A DNA stretch of 64,000 bases, from IMG/VR virus record IMGVR_UViG_3300032224_001146, positions 23,194-87,193 of that record, one strand, 5' to 3'. This document shows, in pieces, positions 24,495-33,828 of the stretch. Numbering within the stretch: the first letter of the stretch is position 1; every line of letters begins with the position of its first letter. The position numbers and the translations under genes were made by a program. The notes under the pieces are model-generated. The model was not told the DNA's origin, did no database searches, and was given only the letters and a program-made list of their open reading frames with translations. The DNA is from a virus.

Positions 24495-24527
24495 TTTACA
24501 ATTTAATAACAACTTAATATAGACAGT

Positions 24528-24548
24528 GGCCCCCAAACTCTGGGGGTC
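24528..24548 (+). terminator. Terminator after the tail tube gene
   Basis: GGCCCCC (24528-24534) pairs with GGGGGTC (24542-24548), with a 7-base AAACTCT loop; the outer pairs include one G-T. The U-tract is weak. It separates the abundant tube transcript from the chaperone/tape-measure unit. Confidence 0.7.
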
Positions 24549-24555
24549 TCTGCAT

Positions 24556-24584
24556 TTGGTTTATCAATACACTTTTGATATAAT
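24556..24584 (+). promoter_or_regulatory. Promoter for tail chaperone/tape measure unit
   Basis: TTGGTT (24556-24561), 17-bp spacer, TATAAT (24579-24584). The predicted start near 24591 leaves a short leader with ACGGGGAA before the TTG at 24610. A GTG at 24526 is open in the same frame, but it lies upstream of this promoter and within the terminator, so it is not the start. Confidence 0.65.
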
Positions 24585-24609
24585 TAAAATAATCAGAACG
24601 GGGAATAAA

Positions 24610-24942
24610 TTGGCTACTACAGTCTATGACGTAGAAGAAATTGAATTACAAAACGGAAACAAGGTAAAGCTTAAGCCTTTATCAATTAAAGAACTTAGAA
24701 AGTTCATGGTTGTCATTGCTAAGACAGGACAAGTATCAACAGAAGATGATACATTAAATATTTTGATTGAAGCTTGTGCAGTAGCATTAGAAAAGCAACT
24801 TCCTGAGCTTGTTGCAGATAGAGATGCATTTGAAGATGCACTTGATGTGCCTACAATCAACAGAATCCTAGAAATTTGTGGCGGGATTAATATGTCAGAC
24901 CCAAACCAACTAGCGGCAACAGTTCTAGCTGGTCAGAACTAG
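24610..24942 (+). CDS. Tail assembly chaperone (gpG-type, short product)
   Basis: 110 residues from TTG 24610, preceded by GGGGAA. Chaperone pattern: VYDVEEIELQNGNKVKLKPL, SIKELRKFMVVIAKTG, then helices ending in ICGGINMSDPNQLAATVLAGQ. It binds and protects the tape measure during tail assembly and is not found in the virion. The slippery heptamer CCCAAAC at 24900-24906 lies near the 3' end, and the -1 frame stays open into the next 120 codons, so a longer G-T product is expected. Confidence 0.8.
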   Translation: MATTVYDVEEIELQNGNKVKLKPLSIKELRKFMVVIAKTGQVSTEDDTLNILIEACAVALEKQLPELVADRDAFEDALDVPTINRILEICGGINMSDPNQLAATVLAGQN

Positions 24943-25274
24943 ATTTAGCCGCTTTAGAAGGACAGGCTTTTCTTTTAGGACATTGGAGGAACTTCGATGA
25001 ACTTGAAGAAAACCTATCAATGCCAGAGCTTATACAAGTACTGAAAAGTATTAGTAAAAGAGAAGATGACAACAGAAAATTCCAAGCTTCATTGCAAGGA
25101 GTTGATCTAGGGGAGGAAGAAGTTGCCGATAGTAAAACCTCATCTTTCGAAGAGATTCGAATGAGAGCGTTAGGAATTAATGGATTACCAAATGATATCA
25201 TTGGTCTTCAAGGCAACGCAGCTTCCGCAAAAGGTTTTGGAATAAATGAAGGTTTAGGTTATTCCGAAGAATAA
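24610..25274 (+). CDS. Tail assembly chaperone frameshift product (gpG-T type)
   Basis: Predicted 221-residue fusion. 99 codons are read in the first frame up to the AAC at 24904-24906, then after a -1 slip reading resumes at 24906 and continues to the TAA at 25272-25274. The shifted extension begins SSWSELDLAALEGQAFLLGH and contains NFDELEENLSMPELIQVLKS and a charged tail, typical of T-type extensions that bridge tube and tape measure. An independent start (ATG 25020) for the second part is possible but has no Shine-Dalgarno. This gene order and shift are well established in long-tailed phages. Confidence 0.75.
24900..24953 (+). other. Programmed -1 ribosomal frameshift signal
   Basis: Heptamer C CCA AAC (24900-24906), in phase with the zero frame as X XXY YYZ. 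After five bases an outer stem AGCGGC (24912-24917) pairs with GCCGCT (24948-24953) and encloses an inner stem AGTTCT (24921-24926) with AGAACT (24935-24940) and an 8-base loop. All three elements required for efficient -1 slippage are present. The position matches the G/G-T boundary of phage tail genes. Confidence 0.8.
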
Positions 25275-25277
25275 AAA

Positions 25278-28200
25278 ATGACAGAAAACATTAATACTCA
25301 GATCACCGCTAGTGCTGACTTCTCAAGTTTGATTGGTCAGATACATCAAGCGGTATCTCAACTTACATTATTACAGCAAAAGATTGGTGCATCCAATGTT
25401 GCTCTGAGTCAACAGATCGCTGCTAGTAATAATGCTTTTGCAAATACGCTTAAAAATAGCAATCAATTCAGCACACACTTTGTAACTCTCGCAAGTGATA
25501 CTGAAAAGTTTGGAAAAGCTTTAGATAGCGGAAAATTAAAACTTAGAGATTACTACAACTCTTGGCAGCAATATCATCGCCAAGGTGCTAGCTTAATTAA
25601 AGATTTAGCTAAGCAGCAAGCAGCCATGCAAAATGCAATCATTCAACCAATGGGCAGAAATGGCCAAGGGCAAATGCAATTCAATGTTCACGTTCCAACG
25701 GGAATTGACGAGCTTGCAAATAAAACAAGAATTGCAAAACAAGAAATGTCTATCCTTAATAAGGTTATGTCTGACGGGGCCACACAATTAATTAACTGGG
25801 GTAAGAATACTCAGTGGGCAGGCCGCCAATTAACAGTAGGTTTAACAGTTCCAATGGCAGCATTTGGACAAGCTGCCGCACAATCATTTTTGCAGGTTGA
25901 TGCAGAACTTGTAAGACTTACAAAGGTTTATGGCGGACTTGCACAAACTTCACAAGCAGAACTTGGAAAAGTAAGATCTGACACAATTAAAACAGCTAAA
26001 GAACTTTCTGGTGCTTATGGAGTAAACTTTAAAGAGACTATTGCTCTAGCTGCAGATATTGCCGCAACTGGTAAGCAAGGCAATGAGCTTATGGGTTCAT
26101 TAAAAGAAACAACAAGACTTTCTGTACTTGGTGAAGTAAGCAGACAAGATGCAATGAAAGCCACACTCGCTATTCAAAATGCATTCAAGCAAAATACAAC
26201 AGAGCTTGGTCAATCAATTGATTTCCTTAACGCAGTTGAAAACCAAACTTCAACAACGCTACAAGATCTTGTAAATGCAATTCCTAAAGCTGGACCAGTT
26301 GTAAAAGGTCTAGGCGGAGATGTAAAAGATCTTGCATTGATGATGGTTGCAATGAAAGAAGGAGGAGTTGATGCTGCTTCTGCTGCAAATGGATTAAAGT
26401 CAGCACTTGGTTCTTTAATTAATCCAACAAAAAATGCAAAAACTTTATTTAGAGGTTTTGGAATTGACCTTCAAGGTATTGTAAATAATAATGCTGGACA
26501 TGTAACAGAAACAATTTTAGCATTGCAAAATGCATTAGATAAACTAAATCCATTACAAAAACAACAAGCATTAGAAACTTTGTTTGGTAAATATCAGTTT
26601 GCAAGAATGGGTGCGTTATTTGATAATCTTGGTAAAAAAGGCTCTCAGACATTACAGGTATTAGATTTAATGAAAGCAAGCACACAGGAGCTTGCAGGTG
26701 TAGCTAGTCGAGAATTAGCACAGCAAACAGAATCAGCTTCTGGTAAATACAAGAGAGCACTTGAATCTTTAAAAGCAGATCTAGCAACAGTTGGATCAGG
26801 ATTTCTTGGAGTTTCTGCAAATCTTCTTAAAATTGCTGATGGAATTTTAAAAGCATTTAATGCACTTCCTGGCCCAGTAAAGAAATTTGTAACACTGTTG
26901 GCTGGACTTACAGCAGTAGCAGGACCAATCATTATGCTTACTGGTGTATTCTCAAACTTCCTTGGCTATGTGATGAAAGGTTTTGCTGGTATCAGAGCAT
27001 TCTTTAGTCATGCAGATAAATTTAAATTATTAACTCCAGAAATTGTTGCTGCAGATGAAGCAGCAATGATTATGGAAAAAACATTCTATTCAGATGCTGA
27101 AGCAGCAATGGTATTAAAAAATGCTTTAACAGCACTTAAACTTGAGATGCGTCAAATTGCTGAAATGGCATCATCAAATACAATTACAGCAAAACCGCTT
27201 GTTCAAAATATTAGTAATGCTACACATGGCGGAACAGTTCCAATTAATGGCTTAGACTTTGCTCATTATAATCCACAAGCAAGGTTATCTGAAGAAGATA
27301 GACTTAAGCAAACATTCCATACATCAATACCATTAGATCCAACAACTAATAAAAAAATTGGTGAAAATCCACAAATGATGGTTATGCCAGGAACTGGAAT
27401 TCCAAAAGTTCAAGGACTTACCATGATTAATGGTGCAACAACTGGAGTAAATGCGGTTGAAGCAGCAAAGTGGAATACAATGATGACAACTATGGCTATG
27501 AGAACAAAAACTCAAATGGCTGAGGTAGAGAGAGTACTTGATACAACTGGTCAATTGCCAGCAGAATTTATGGCTGATTTTAATTTAATTTTACCTAAGA
27601 TGCAAAATATTGCAGCTACAGCTGCACAATCTTCTGCTCGTGTTGCACGTTCTGCAGAAGCTGGAATTTTAACAGTTGAAGAATCACAAAGAGCATTGCA
27701 GGCAATTAACGCAAAGATGATTGAAAGAATGAATGCACTTTCAATTGCATCTGGTGTTCCAATTGAAAGAATGACAATGGTTCCAGGAACAAACACACAG
27801 GTTGCTACTGGAACAGCAGCAATGAAAAATCAAGATTACAACATGAGAAGTGTTACAAGAACTGGTGCTGGAAGAGTTGGCGGACTTACATCTAAGATTT
27901 CAAATGCACTTAAGGTAGGCGTAAGAAGAATTAAGCTACAAGATGGAGCAGTTGGTATTGGTGGTATTCAAAAATATGCAGGTGGAGTTATTGGTGCAGG
28001 ACTTACATTAGGTCTTAAAGCAGCAAGAGCATTAAGTTTAGTTGGAGCAAGAGCAGGACAAAAAGCTTATAAATTTAAATCAGCATTTGGTGTATTTGGA
28101 AAAACACTTCCAGGCCAAACTGCAGACTCAATTAACTTGCTTCTTAGAACTGGAAAAATGCCAGTTGGAGATTATGTAAGATCATTAATGTTAGCAGGAA

Positions 28201-31200
28201 GAGGAAGAGTTGCAGGCGGAACAGACTCATTTATTTCTGCATTAAAGCATAATGGAATTATTAGTGAATTAGATGAAGCATATTTACTTAATGATTTGTC
28301 TGACGCATATCTTTCAAGAATTTCTAGACAAAAATTTATTGGTGATGCTAATAACCCGTATGCAGATGTATCAAATAAATTAATTGGACAAACTTTTGCT
28401 AATAGACCAGAAATTTTAAATTTATGGAAACAGTTCTCAAGACAAGCTCCAGCAAGAACAAGTATTGGAAGAAGAAGTACAAACTGGAAAAATATTGTTC
28501 TTGATCACAATGGTCAAAAAATTACTATTTCTGGAAAAGAATTTAAGGGATCAAAACAAGACAATAGCATATTCCTCCATGCAACTAATCAATCTGGATA
28601 TGATAGAAAGATTGGTAGATATGCTGGTGGCATTACAAGACTTCCAGGTTACGGCGGCGGAGATGTAATACCAGCAATGCTTGAGCCAGGAGAATCAGTT
28701 GTAACAAAACAAGCTACATCAAAATATGCACCAGTTCTTCAAGCAATGAATCAAGGAACATTACCAGGATTTAAAATTGGTGTTGTTGGTGTTGGTAAAG
28801 CTGTTGCAGCAATGGGAATTGCTGAAGGAGGCAGAAGAATTGGAGAAAATATTGGCGGACCAATAGGATCTACTATTTCATTTGCATCACAATTATTTGG
28901 ATATGGTGCAGGACTTTCAATGTTTTCTAGAGAGGGTGCTAAAGCTGGAAGAGTTGCTGGAATGTTTTCTAGTATCACAGCTAAGTTTCCTGGGCTATTT
29001 GCTAAAACAGTATTTGGTTTAAGTAGATTTAACGTAGCCCTTGCAGTTGGAATACCAGCCTTAACTTACGGAATTAATAAATATAAAGAATATCAAGAAA
29101 ATCAAAGATTAACAGCTTTAGGTTATGGATTAACAGCAGATGCTGCTAAAAAAGCTGGACTTAGATATACAGATTTTAATGGCAAGATGAAAGATGCTAT
29201 TGCTAATGCACAGCTGATGAAAGAAAAAAATCATTTAATTTACGAATCAATGACTCAATCTAATACTCCACTTAAAATTACAATTGAAGAATATAAGAAG
29301 CTAAAAGAAACAGTTTCAAAAACAATGCCAGACTACATAAAGCTTGTAAATATTACAAACTCAAAAGATGTAGGATCACTTGCTGTTCAATTAAAAGCAC
29401 AATTCATAAGTGCTGGAAAATCTGCAGAAGATGCAACCAAGATGGTTTATGCTTTAATTGCTGCATCAAATAAATCTGCAATGGCTGGGAAAGCAATAGG
29501 ATCTCAAGACTTTGCTGGAGTTACAGATGCACAAACAGCTTCTGTTCAAACAGTAAAAACATTTGCAACTTCTACTAAACTTTCAAATGGTAAAGCTCAA
29601 ACACAGGCATTTATGACTGCATTGCAAGGTATTGATGCTGCAATACTAGACATTGAAGCAAATGCTAAGAAGATGGGCAAGCCAGTAGATGCCGCAGCCG
29701 TACAGTTTGAAGCAATCAATAAGGGTGCTGGAAAAAGTGTAACTCTTACTAAATCAATGATTGATAACCTTAAAAATGAAAACCCAGAGCTTGCAAAAAT
29801 TCTTAATACATCAGACAATATTCAATCAGCATGGGCAAAGTATAAGCTCCTTATTGGTGGATCAACCGCAGACCTTGTAACCTTAACTGGACAAGCAGCA
29901 ATTGCATTACAAACAATGGATGCAGCAATTGAAAAATCTGTTGTATCAGGTTTAGGTGCATCTGGCGGGATGTTGGAAAAAACAAATGCTAGATTAAAAA
30001 CTCTTTATGATGATAAAGCTAAATATGAAAAGCAAGCTGCAGGGCAATCTGCAAAAGCACAAATTGATTCTAAAGCTCAATTAAAATCACTTAATGATCA
30101 AATTGATAAAATCAATAAAAAGGCAGAAGCAGAAAAGAAAGCACTTGAAGATAAAGCAGCAGCTGAAGACATTGTTCTTCAAATTCAACAAAAAAGATTG
30201 GAATATCAAAATGCAATTGCTACAGGCAATATGCAAGCAGCTGCTCAAGCACAACTTGAGGTAGACAGATTACAAAAACAACAACAACTTACAGCTGGCG
30301 TAAATGCAATTGAAGAAAAAAGGCAAAAAGATGTTGCACCACTACAAGCCCAGATAGATGCATTAAATGCAGCACAAGATAAATTAGCTAACTCAGCAAC
30401 CCTTGCTTCAGATGCTCTTAATAAAACAAATAAAGAAATTGCAGATTTAGAAACCAAAGCATCTTTGGTAACAGCAGCATTTACAAGATTAGAAAAAGGT
30501 CTTAATGAGCAAGGCGATGCATATAAAAAGACACAAACCTACAAAGACGATATTGCAGCATTGGCTAAAGCAATTGCAGACGGAAAGTTTGCAACACCTG
30601 GAATCTCAGATACAAAGACTGTATATAGTGGAGCTTATCCAACAACTGTAAAAAAGACTCCAGCAGAAATGGCAGAAGAATATTTAAATTCTGCACGTAA
30701 GGGTCTTGAAGCTGGAATATCTGCAAATACAGTTTACTTGAATGCAAAAGCTGTTTTGGATGCAGATAAAAAAGCATCTGGAACTCAATATACAACTTCA
30801 GAATTATTTAAAAAGCAGTCCTATACTCTTACTGGAGAAGGACAAGATGCAATGTATGACAAAGGCGGAACAATTAAACAACAGGTCAGAACATCTTTGC
30901 TTTCACAAAATGATGGAAAGAATTTTAAGATTGGTGATAGATTTACAGTCAATGGACATACATATGGAGTTAAAAAAGGTTCACTATTTAATAATACATA
31001 TGGAATGCAAATTGTTGAAATTGATATGGCAAATAAAGCAGATGGAGGAATCATCCGTGGACCAGGAACTGGAACATCAGACTCTATTCCAACAATGCTT
31101 TCAAATGGCGAATATGTAATTAAGGCAAGCTCAGTAAAATCAATTGGTGTACCAGCACTTGATAACTTAAATAAAATGGCATCAGGCGGACTTGTTGCTA

Positions 31201-31400
31201 GATATGATATGCCAAGAATGACAACTGGCGGAAGATTAAAAATGGGTACGGGAGGTCTTGCTCAATCTGGCGGATCAGAGTATAATATTAATGTAACACT
31301 TAATGGATCTAATTTAACACCAGATGATGTAGCCAACGCAATTGAAAGAAAGATGCGTCAGCTAAATGCTATGAACGGAACACAAAGGACATTTAATTGA
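25278..31400 (+). CDS. Tape measure protein
   Basis: 2040 residues, the largest gene here. It is the ruler inside the tube. Long alpha-helical and coiled-coil stretches (VSQLTLLQQKIGASNVALSQ; later KKAEAEKKALEDKAAAEDIV), hydrophobic segments near residues ~530-560 (VKKFVTLLAGLTAVAGPIIM) and in the ~1160-1270 region (LAVGIPALTYGINKYKEYQE), and two Gly/Pro modules typical of the C-terminal half of tape measures (GGDVIPAMLEPGESVVTKQA; GTSDSIPTMLSNGEYVIKAS). No muralytic domain is obvious. At about 1.5 Angstrom per residue the tail would be about 300 nm long. Starts 3 bp after the G-T gene. Confidence 0.9.
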   Translation: MTENINTQITASADFSSLIGQIHQAVSQLTLLQQKIGASNVALSQQIAASNNAFANTLKNSNQFSTHFVTLASDTEKFGKALDSGKLKLRDYYNSWQQYHRQGASLIKDLAKQQAAMQNAIIQPMGRNGQGQMQFNVHVPTGIDELANKTRIAKQEMSILNKVMSDGATQLINWGKNTQWAGRQLTVGLTVPMAAFGQAAAQSFLQVDAELVRLTKVYGGLAQTSQAELGKVRSDTIKTAKELSGAYGVNFKETIALAADIAATGKQGNELMGSLKETTRLSVLGEVSRQDAMKATLAIQNAFKQNTTELGQSIDFLNAVENQTSTTLQDLVNAIPKAGPVVKGLGGDVKDLALMMVAMKEGGVDAASAANGLKSALGSLINPTKNAKTLFRGFGIDLQGIVNNNAGHVTETILALQNALDKLNPLQKQQALETLFGKYQFARMGALFDNLGKKGSQTLQVLDLMKASTQELAGVASRELAQQTESASGKYKRALESLKADLATVGSGFLGVSANLLKIADGILKAFNALPGPVKKFVTLLAGLTAVAGPIIMLTGVFSNFLGYVMKGFAGIRAFFSHADKFKLLTPEIVAADEAAMIMEKTFYSDAEAAMVLKNALTALKLEMRQIAEMASSNTITAKPLVQNISNATHGGTVPINGLDFAHYNPQARLSEEDRLKQTFHTSIPLDPTTNKKIGENPQMMVMPGTGIPKVQGLTMINGATTGVNAVEAAKWNTMMTTMAMRTKTQMAEVERVLDTTGQLPAEFMADFNLILPKMQNIAATAAQSSARVARSAEAGILTVEESQRALQAINAKMIERMNALSIASGVPIERMTMVPGTNTQVATGTAAMKNQDYNMRSVTRTGAGRVGGLTSKISNALKVGVRRIKLQDGAVGIGGIQKYAGGVIGAGLTLGLKAARALSLVGARAGQKAYKFKSAFGVFGKTLPGQTADSINLLLRTGKMPVGDYVRSLMLAGRGRVAGGTDSFISALKHNGIISELDEAYLLNDLSDAYLSRISRQKFIGDANNPYADVSNKLIGQTFANRPEILNLWKQFSRQAPARTSIGRRSTNWKNIVLDHNGQKITISGKEFKGSKQDNSIFLHATNQSGYDRKIGRYAGGITRLPGYGGGDVIPAMLEPGESVVTKQATSKYAPVLQAMNQGTLPGFKIGVVGVGKAVAAMGIAEGGRRIGENIGGPIGSTISFASQLFGYGAGLSMFSREGAKAGRVAGMFSSITAKFPGLFAKTVFGLSRFNVALAVGIPALTYGINKYKEYQENQRLTALGYGLTADAAKKAGLRYTDFNGKMKDAIANAQLMKEKNHLIYESMTQSNTPLKITIEEYKKLKETVSKTMPDYIKLVNITNSKDVGSLAVQLKAQFISAGKSAEDATKMVYALIAASNKSAMAGKAIGSQDFAGVTDAQTASVQTVKTFATSTKLSNGKAQTQAFMTALQGIDAAILDIEANAKKMGKPVDAAAVQFEAINKGAGKSVTLTKSMIDNLKNENPELAKILNTSDNIQSAWAKYKLLIGGSTADLVTLTGQAAIALQTMDAAIEKSVVSGLGASGGMLEKTNARLKTLYDDKAKYEKQAAGQSAKAQIDSKAQLKSLNDQIDKINKKAEAEKKALEDKAAAEDIVLQIQQKRLEYQNAIATGNMQAAAQAQLEVDRLQKQQQLTAGVNAIEEKRQKDVAPLQAQIDALNAAQDKLANSATLASDALNKTNKEIADLETKASLVTAAFTRLEKGLNEQGDAYKKTQTYKDDIAALAKAIADGKFATPGISDTKTVYSGAYPTTVKKTPAEMAEEYLNSARKGLEAGISANTVYLNAKAVLDADKKASGTQYTTSELFKKQSYTLTGEGQDAMYDKGGTIKQQVRTSLLSQNDGKNFKIGDRFTVNGHTYGVKKGSLFNNTYGMQIVEIDMANKADGGIIRGPGTGTSDSIPTMLSNGEYVIKASSVKSIGVPALDNLNKMASGGLVARYDMPRMTTGGRLKMGTGGLAQSGGSEYNINVTLNGSNLTPDDVANAIERKMRQLNAMNGTQRTFN

Positions 31401-31858
31401 GCACAGTATATTTACCAGTAGGTTCTGCACTCTTTGTTGATACATCAACAACGGATACACCAACATGGCAAAAATTAACTGAGCATAATAGATCTCCAAT
31501 TTCATTAGATATTACAAGAATTGAACAAAATTTAAGAACATCAAATGGCACATTGAGAAAGCTTTTTATCGCAGATAAAAAAACATTCAATACTTCTTGG
31601 AGCATGCTACCAGCACTATCTACAATGACTGTAGACGGTGGATGGGGTGCAAGAGAGATGAGAGATTTTTACCTTGGATCTAAAGGCAAAAATTCATTTA
31701 AAATAAAACTATCATATAACGGAGTAACCACAGAAGATAATATAGTCGTATCTTTCCAGAGTGCCAACTTTTCAATTATTAAAAGAAACGTTAAGGCAAA
31801 ATCAACTGATACACCCCAAGAGTTTTGGGATGTTACTATATCGCTGGAAGAAGTATAA
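31397..31858 (+). CDS. Distal tail/minor tail protein
   Basis: 153 residues from a TTG that overlaps the tape-measure stop. The N-terminus STVYLPVGSALFVDTSTTDT and the middle DITRIEQNLRTSNGTLRKLF and VDGGWGAREMRDFYLGSKG look like a tube-like beta-sandwich. The position directly after the tape measure is that of distal-tail (Dit-type) proteins. The C-terminal end (FWDVTISLEEV) is a typical tube-domain closing strand. No lectin-like insert is seen. It couples translationally to the next gene. Confidence 0.55.
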   Translation: MSTVYLPVGSALFVDTSTTDTPTWQKLTEHNRSPISLDITRIEQNLRTSNGTLRKLFIADKKTFNTSWSMLPALSTMTVDGGWGAREMRDFYLGSKGKNSFKIKLSYNGVTTEDNIVVSFQSANFSIIKRNVKAKSTDTPQEFWDVTISLEEV

Positions 31859-33828
31859 TGATTGTTGTTCCACAAACCGCCAAAGATTTAATATCTAAAA
31901 GCACTACACTCAACATGGGTGTTGGGGCTACAATTGATATTAATGTTAATTCAATGGTTGATTTTACAGACTCATCAATTACTGGAAATGATTATACAAC
32001 AATTGGTGGAAGACAACCATTTAAAAAACTATTTCCTTTAGATACTATAATTAAACCATTAAGACCAGTTTCCGCTGGAGTTAAATACGGAATTTTTGGT
32101 GATATTGCAAATCAAAGTTATGGTGATCCATCAACAGTTACATTTAAGCCTTCAGGTCAAACAGCTACAACTAAATATCGAACATATTACGCTGGAACAG
32201 ACACCTACTATAAGTATTGGGTAAGCCCTAAAAATGTTAATGCAGTCATAAACATTACATACCCTAAAACAGTTTATGCTAATAAAGTTGTAGTAACTTT
32301 TGAAATTAGCCATGCAATGCCATCAGCATGGACTGTAGCAATTGGCGACTCAACAATATCTGGCACTTCAGCAGATATTAAAAACTTTAACTCTATAAAC
32401 TATGATGCAGGAAGTCTTACACTATATTACAATGGAACGTCATGGTCTAAGAATTCTAATGATTTAAATTTAAATTCTTATAAGAGCTTTACAACAACTT
32501 CCTTGACAGCAACTAATCCAGGCGGTTATATTGGTGTTATTGAATTTGCACCACATTGGGTTAGGGATCTTACAGATTATGTAGTTGATTTTGATATTAG
32601 AAAAGAATCTTCATCTAGTACAGAAGCTTTAGTTCCAGTTGGAAATATTACTGCCAACTCACTTAATATGTCATTAAATAAATATGATTCAGCAGCAATG
32701 TTTTTTCAGTCTTATAATAAGTCAAGCACAATAGATTTAACAAAAATGTATTTGTATAAGCAAGCACAAATTAATGTTTACCTAAAGTTATATGATTCAA
32801 ATGCAGCAGACGCAGATTCAAAAACAGATTCAAAAGGAAAGTACTATAAGATTAATCAGGGTACATTTTATTTAGATAGCTGGGACATAACAGAATTTGG
32901 TGATCTAACTTTATTTGGACTAGACTCTGCAAAGATACTTCAGGACACATTGGCACCAGACATAATGTGTGAATCATTTTCTTCTATAGCAATTATTAGA
33001 AGGCTATTAGATTCTGTCGGATACACAAACTATAACTTTAATTATAATACTTCAGATAGCTCAATCATATCTCCAAAATATTGGTGGTCTGACAGTACTA
33101 CAACAGTGTGGGATAACCTTCAATCTCTTTGCCGTGACGCACAAATGAGTGCTGTAGTTGACGAAAATAATGTTATGCAGATTTACACAAGAGATTATAT
33201 ATATGATAATGCAAGAACTACACAGCACACATTTAGAAATGCAACATCTGGAACAGATTTAGCAAATATAGTTTCATTAACCAAAAAAGATTTGCCATCA
33301 GCAAATCAAGTTAAAGTAATTTATTATACAGTTGTTTCATCAGCTTATGATCAAAATAGTGCACCACTATGGACATCAGGAGATTCTTATTTAGCAGCAG
33401 CTGCTTTAGCATCGGACCTACTTACTTCAACTTTACCAACTTCAAATACAAAAGTTTATATGAAGTTAAATCCAATCACAGTAAATGATTTGTCTTCAGA
33501 ACAAGTTGTATATAGTTTTAATGGTCATTTTTTAATTGGATCTGAAATTATTGAATATGATGCTATAGAATATCAGTATGTGGATATTGATAGTGCACAA
33601 GATGTAACTGTTGATATTACTGGTGAGTCAGACCTTTTAAAGAACAAAGGAAAAGCAAGAATTATAAGTAATGCTGGAAATGATTCTTATAAGTCTACCT
33701 TTATCCCAACAGGAAGATACAGAATTAAAACCAGAGGTGCCTTTGGCACAAAAATAGCAGATCATTTTGTTGATGCTAAAAATGCAGCATTAGGCTGGAA
33801 TGGATATCAAGGGGTGATTTGGAAATAA
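31858..33828 (+). CDS. Minor tail protein, baseplate/tip component
   Basis: 656 residues from the ATG at 31858 (TAATG with the previous stop; the reading from 31825 would overlap the gene before). Beta-rich. Segments include WVRDLTDYVVDFDIRKESSS, VGNITANSLNMSLNKYDSAA, QGTFYLDSWDITEFGDLTLF, and ESFSSIAIIRRLLDSVGYTN. These match the second minor tail protein in actinophage tail modules, which organises the hub. It is longer than typical Tal-type hubs and has no enzymatic motif visible. The 3' end overlaps the next start. Confidence 0.6.
   Translation: MIVVPQTAKDLISKSTTLNMGVGATIDINVNSMVDFTDSSITGNDYTTIGGRQPFKKLFPLDTIIKPLRPVSAGVKYGIFGDIANQSYGDPSTVTFKPSGQTATTKYRTYYAGTDTYYKYWVSPKNVNAVINITYPKTVYANKVVVTFEISHAMPSAWTVAIGDSTISGTSADIKNFNSINYDAGSLTLYYNGTSWSKNSNDLNLNSYKSFTTTSLTATNPGGYIGVIEFAPHWVRDLTDYVVDFDIRKESSSSTEALVPVGNITANSLNMSLNKYDSAAMFFQSYNKSSTIDLTKMYLYKQAQINVYLKLYDSNAADADSKTDSKGKYYKINQGTFYLDSWDITEFGDLTLFGLDSAKILQDTLAPDIMCESFSSIAIIRRLLDSVGYTNYNFNYNTSDSSIISPKYWWSDSTTTVWDNLQSLCRDAQMSAVVDENNVMQIYTRDYIYDNARTTQHTFRNATSGTDLANIVSLTKKDLPSANQVKVIYYTVVSSAYDQNSAPLWTSGDSYLAAAALASDLLTSTLPTSNTKVYMKLNPITVNDLSSEQVVYSFNGHFLIGSEIIEYDAIEYQYVDIDSAQDVTVDITGESDLLKNKGKARIISNAGNDSYKSTFIPTGRYRIKTRGAFGTKIADHFVDAKNAALGWNGYQGVIWK

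Noticed and set aside
24526-24609. Earlier GTG start of the tail chaperone reading
   Set aside because: The GTG lies inside the tube terminator and upstream of the promoter at 24556-24584; the TTG at 24610 has a ribosome site.
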